Of a stretch of 64,000 bases of DNA, positions 61,910 to 64,000 are shown piece after piece. The position numbers and the translations under genes are program-made. The notes beneath the pieces were generated by a model. It did not search any database and was not told the DNA's origin. It saw only the letters and a program-made list of their open reading frames with translations. The DNA is from Dactylosporangium vinaceum (lineage in GTDB: Bacteria; Actinomycetota; Actinomycetes; Mycobacteriales; Micromonosporaceae), in contig NZ_CP061913.1 in the NCBI RefSeq assembly GCF_019904175.1, positions 868,001 through 932,000 on the forward strand, written 5' to 3'. Position 1 is the first letter of the stretch. Every line of letters starts with the position of its first letter.

Positions 61910-63168
61910 CAGCCATGGCCGGTGATACCGACGTGCGCGCCCTGGTCATCACTGCGCGGGACGCCTACAGCGGCGGCAACTCGTCACTGCACAGCTGCTC
62001 GCTCCGCGGTCGTCCGATGCTGTTCAAAGAATATTCAAGGGAACACCTGGGCCGGGTGGATCCGGATGCCCTGGGCGGCCTCGTCGCGTGGCGGGGGCGT
62101 CTCGAGCCAGGCGACCGCAGCTACCTCGACCAGGTGGCCGCCTGGCCGCTGCATCGGGTAACCGGCGAGCGCGGCCGCCTGCTCGGCGTGCTGGTGCCGG
62201 CCGCATCCCCGCGGTTCATGCAGAAGCTCTCGTGGGACCGTCGCGCGCCGCGCACCATTGGCAGGCTGACCCGGCGCACCGAGCTCGGTAACGTCCGGGC
62301 CGGAGCGACGCCCGCGGTGAAGCGGATGGCTGTCGGGCGAGTCGCCGAGATCGTCCTGTGGCTCCACCGGTTCGGCGTGATCGTCAACGACCTTCAGACG
62401 GAGAACATCCTGAGCACGGCCGACGGGAGCGCCATCTACCTGCTCGACTGCGATGCGATGATCGGCCCCTGGGGAGCGGTGTGCCCGCCGCAGGCCCCGC
62501 CGTACATGCGCGAGGTCGTGCCGGACGCCGACAATCCGACCGCCACGACCGACCTGGCCCGTCTCTCCTGGGTGGCGATCGGACTGCTGCTCGACGCCGT
62601 GGCCAATGTCATCACGGTCTCGCCGGACGCGTTGCGCGGATTGGACGGCGGCGATCAGTATGGCGAGTTGCTGATTCGGACCGCTGGCGCCAAGGGCGGC
62701 GTCGCACCGCCGGTCGCGCAGTGGCACGAACTGACTGCGGCCTGGACCGGAGCGGAACACCGGCCGACTCCCACCGAACCATCGCCGCAGCCGCAGCCGC
62801 AGCCGCAGCCGCAGCCGCAGCCGCAGCCTCCGGCTGAGGAGGCACCGCGCCCGGCGCTACATGCCGAGCCGGTGCTGGCCGGCGACGTGCTCGCTCCGCC
62901 TCCGATCACCCCGCCGATACGGCACTATCACCGGATGCGTCGCCCGCGCATGCACGAATGGCTCCCGGCTCGCTTCCAAGACACAGCTGCCCGCTCGGCC
63001 GGACCGGCCACTGCCCGGTCCGATCCATGGCGCGCCCCACTCCTCGACGCGCCACCGCCGGCGACTCGGGCCAAGGCGCCCGGGCGGCGCCTACTGATCA
63101 TCGGGGCTGTTGCCGCGCTGACCGCGCTGTTCGCCATCGCAGACCTGCTGCTGGAGGTGCGCCCGTGA
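61906..63168 (+). CDS. atypical protein kinase of the TerY-P triad, C-terminal TM
   Basis: The 420-residue product has a kinase-like domain (about 10-270). The ATP lysine is probably Lys41 (LFKEYS), the catalytic loop reads [10 protein letters not shown] (Asp162, Asn167) in place of HRDxxxxN, and the metal motif is LLDCDAM (DCD for DFG, 181-183). This matches the divergent kinases of TerY-P triads. A linker with seven CCGCAG repeats (Pro-Gln)7 follows, then a basic region and one C-terminal TM helix (about 395-415). GTG 61906 overlaps PP2C by 4 bp; ATG 61915 is an alternative. It is probably active at the membrane on FHA-bearing partners. Confidence 0.82.
   Translation: MTAMAGDTDVRALVITARDAYSGGNSSLHSCSLRGRPMLFKEYSREHLGRVDPDALGGLVAWRGRLEPGDRSYLDQVAAWPLHRVTGERGRLLGVLVPAASPRFMQKLSWDRRAPRTIGRLTRRTELGNVRAGATPAVKRMAVGRVAEIVLWLHRFGVIVNDLQTENILSTADGSAIYLLDCDAMIGPWGAVCPPQAPPYMREVVPDADNPTATTDLARLSWVAIGLLLDAVANVITVSPDALRGLDGGDQYGELLIRTAGAKGGVAPPVAQWHELTAAWTGAEHRPTPTEPSPQPQPQPQPQPQPQPPAEEAPRPALHAEPVLAGDVLAPPPITPPIRHYHRMRRPRMHEWLPARFQDTAARSAGPATARSDPWRAPLLDAPPPATRAKAPGRRLLIIGAVAALTALFAIADLLLEVRP
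62785..62826. repeat. CCGCAG hexanucleotide repeat, seven copies
   Basis: Seven perfect copies of CCGCAG lie within the kinase gene and encode a Pro-Gln linker between the kinase domain and the C-terminal part. Such runs change length by slippage. Confidence 0.9.
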
Positions 63169-64000
63169 GCGAGCTGCGGGTACGGGTCGACGGGAACGAG
63201 CTACGGCTCTCCGACACCACACCGCATCCGATCCGGGCGGAGAACGGACGGCTGCGCGTCGGCGAGACCGCGGACAGCGAAGGCTTCGGATACCTCGTGT
63301 TCGAAATCACCGCCTGGTTCCTATACACGACCACCGGCCGCCGCCCGGCCGGGCTGCAACTCAACGGCCGGCCGGTTACTCGTCTCGCCGAGCCGCTCGA
63401 TGACGACGACGAGTTGACGATCGCCGACCACCCCGCCCAGCACACGCCGGCCCGACCCTCCGGGCAATCGAAAGGTCCCGGCCGCATCGGGCCGGGCCGG
63501 AAGCCGGAAGCGGCCACGCCGAAGCGAAACTCCCGGCCGCGCACACTGACGATCGGGCGGGCGGGCACGGGGGCTGACATCGAGATCGCCGATCCGTCCG
63601 TGCGGACCGAGCACGCCTATCTCGAAGTGGACAAGGCCGGTCGCTGGTGGATCCGAGAGGGCGCGGGCCGGTTGTTCGTCGACGGCAAGCGGGTGATGAC
63701 GGCGGTCGCCGATGTCGGCACCGTCTTCGTCGTCGGCCAGACGGCGCTCACCGTCGGCCCGAACCTGCTCAGTGGCGGCGTGGTCGGCCCCGAGCGGACA
63801 GCGCCCGCCGCCAGCGCCTCCAGCCCGGCGCCCGCGCTGCAGATCAGTGCCGGCCGCGGCCTGGCCATCGATCTTGACGGCGTTACGGTGGTCCGCAAGG
63901 GCAACACGCTGCTCGATGACGTGAGCCTGCACGTCGGTGCCGGCGAGGTGGTCGCGGTTGTCGGGCCTTCCGGTGCCGGCAAGTCGTCACTCGTGAAGGT
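63165..64000 (+). CDS. FHA-ABC transporter ATPase (cut by window end)
   Basis: I translated this frame directly because it runs off the window. GTG 63165 overlaps the kinase stop by 4 bp. The first 278 residues show a beta-rich N-terminal domain ([20 protein letters not shown], about 2-21), a linker, an FHA domain with conserved elements ([20 protein letters not shown], about 126-145, then [10 protein letters not shown] where the usual Ser-x-x-His appears as Thr-x-His-like, and LFVDGKRV), and the start of an ABC ATPase ([20 protein letters not shown], Walker [10 protein letters not shown]) at the very end. It is the second FHA-ABC protein in the window, and here the FHA phosphothreonine pocket looks better preserved than in the 51295 product. 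Confidence 0.85.
   Translation, partial: MSELRVRVDGNELRLSDTTPHPIRAENGRLRVGETADSEGFGYLVFEITAWFLYTTTGRRPAGLQLNGRPVTRLAEPLDDDDELTIADHPAQHTPARPSGQSKGPGRIGPGRKPEAATPKRNSRPRTLTIGRAGTGADIEIADPSVRTEHAYLEVDKAGRWWIREGAGRLFVDGKRVMTAVADVGTVFVVGQTALTVGPNLLSGGVVGPERTAPAASASSPAPALQISAGRGLAIDLDGVTVVRKGNTLLDDVSLHVGAGEVVAVVGPSGAGKSSLVK

Noticed and set aside
60058..63168. Classical tellurium-resistance operon
   Set aside because: Only the vWA-PP2C-kinase triad is present; no TerB, TerC, TerD or TerZ protein is seen in the window.
47274..64000. Type VII secretion locus
   Set aside because: No EccC-type ATPase, WXG100 or mycosin protein is found; the ABC proteins are ABCG-like, not FtsK/SpoIIIE-like.
37323..64000. 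Integrated phage or conjugative element
   Set aside because: No integrase, excisionase, portal, capsid, relaxase or transfer gene is visible; the tRNA border is suggestive only.

Overview
The window comes from a high-G+C actinobacterium. Coding regions have strong third-position G/C bias, GTG starts and GTGA/ATGA stop-start overlaps are common, and it carries a galU-glp-rimJ-glpR/sepX division cluster, an SOS box of mycobacterial type, secreted chitinase (GH18) and cellulase (GH9), and AfsR-like regulators. A filamentous soil member of the Micromonosporaceae (Actinoplanes/Dactylosporangium type) fits best, but that is an inference; no taxonomic marker gene is present.

Region 1 (1 to 37.3 kb) looks like ordinary chromosome. 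It holds small membrane proteins, an acyl-CoA dehydrogenase, the GH18 chitinase, a MarC protein, a RecB-type Fe-S nuclease, an F420/flavin oxidoreductase between two minisatellite-like arrays, a PHP phosphoesterase, a SigE-family sigma factor with a membrane-anchored partner, a bPH domain protein with a 52-aa membrane protein, a SPOUT methyltransferase, a MaoC protein, an HTTM protein, a Fur-type regulator with an MpaB-like (DUF2236) protein, the multidomain GH9 cellulase, a divergent SDR/TetR pair with a visible operator, and thioredoxin. An Rv2578c-type radical SAM protein is interrupted by an intein and preceded by a consensus LexA box. It is followed by an FmdB zinc ribbon, 5-FTHF cyclo-ligase, a HAMP-GAF-GGDEF diguanylate cyclase and the galU-glp-rimJ-glpR cluster, and the region ends at tRNA-Ala(CGC).

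Region 2 (37.4 kb to the window edge) has an accessory character. By eye its base composition is slightly lower in G+C, and it starts directly downstream of the tRNA. It contains a lone nucleoside-phosphorylase-fold protein, an NrtR-like Nudix regulator, two related AfsR/SARP-like STAND regulators (winged helix, BTAD, NB-ARC, TPR) facing away from each other around a TPR membrane protein and a membrane-anchored PLD-fold protein. The PLD-fold gene has its own sigma70-type promoter whose -10 lies inside a perfect 27-bp palindrome.

Next comes an apparent eight-gene operon (47.3 to 56.8 kb): a zinc-protease lipoprotein, a coiled-coil protein, a small protein, a 4-TM protein, an OmpA-domain lipoprotein, an FHA-like/ABC half-transporter whose N-terminus is the same coiled-coil domain, a membrane protein fused to a nucleosidase domain, and a PASTA lipoprotein. 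A 57-aa secreted peptide gene with its own near-consensus promoter and terminator follows. The final operon (57.7 kb to the edge) encodes an SPFH-like protein, a DUF4407 membrane protein, a vWA-PP2C-kinase triad of the TerY-P type, and a second FHA-ABC protein cut by the window end.

My reading is that region 2 is one envelope-associated phospho-signalling system. The kinase and PP2C phosphatase would set phosphothreonine marks read by the FHA domains of ABC exporters, peptidoglycan-facing lipoproteins would sense or anchor, and STAND regulators would control expression. The secreted peptide is a candidate signal or cargo. The module parts are seen in the sequence; their joint function is inference.
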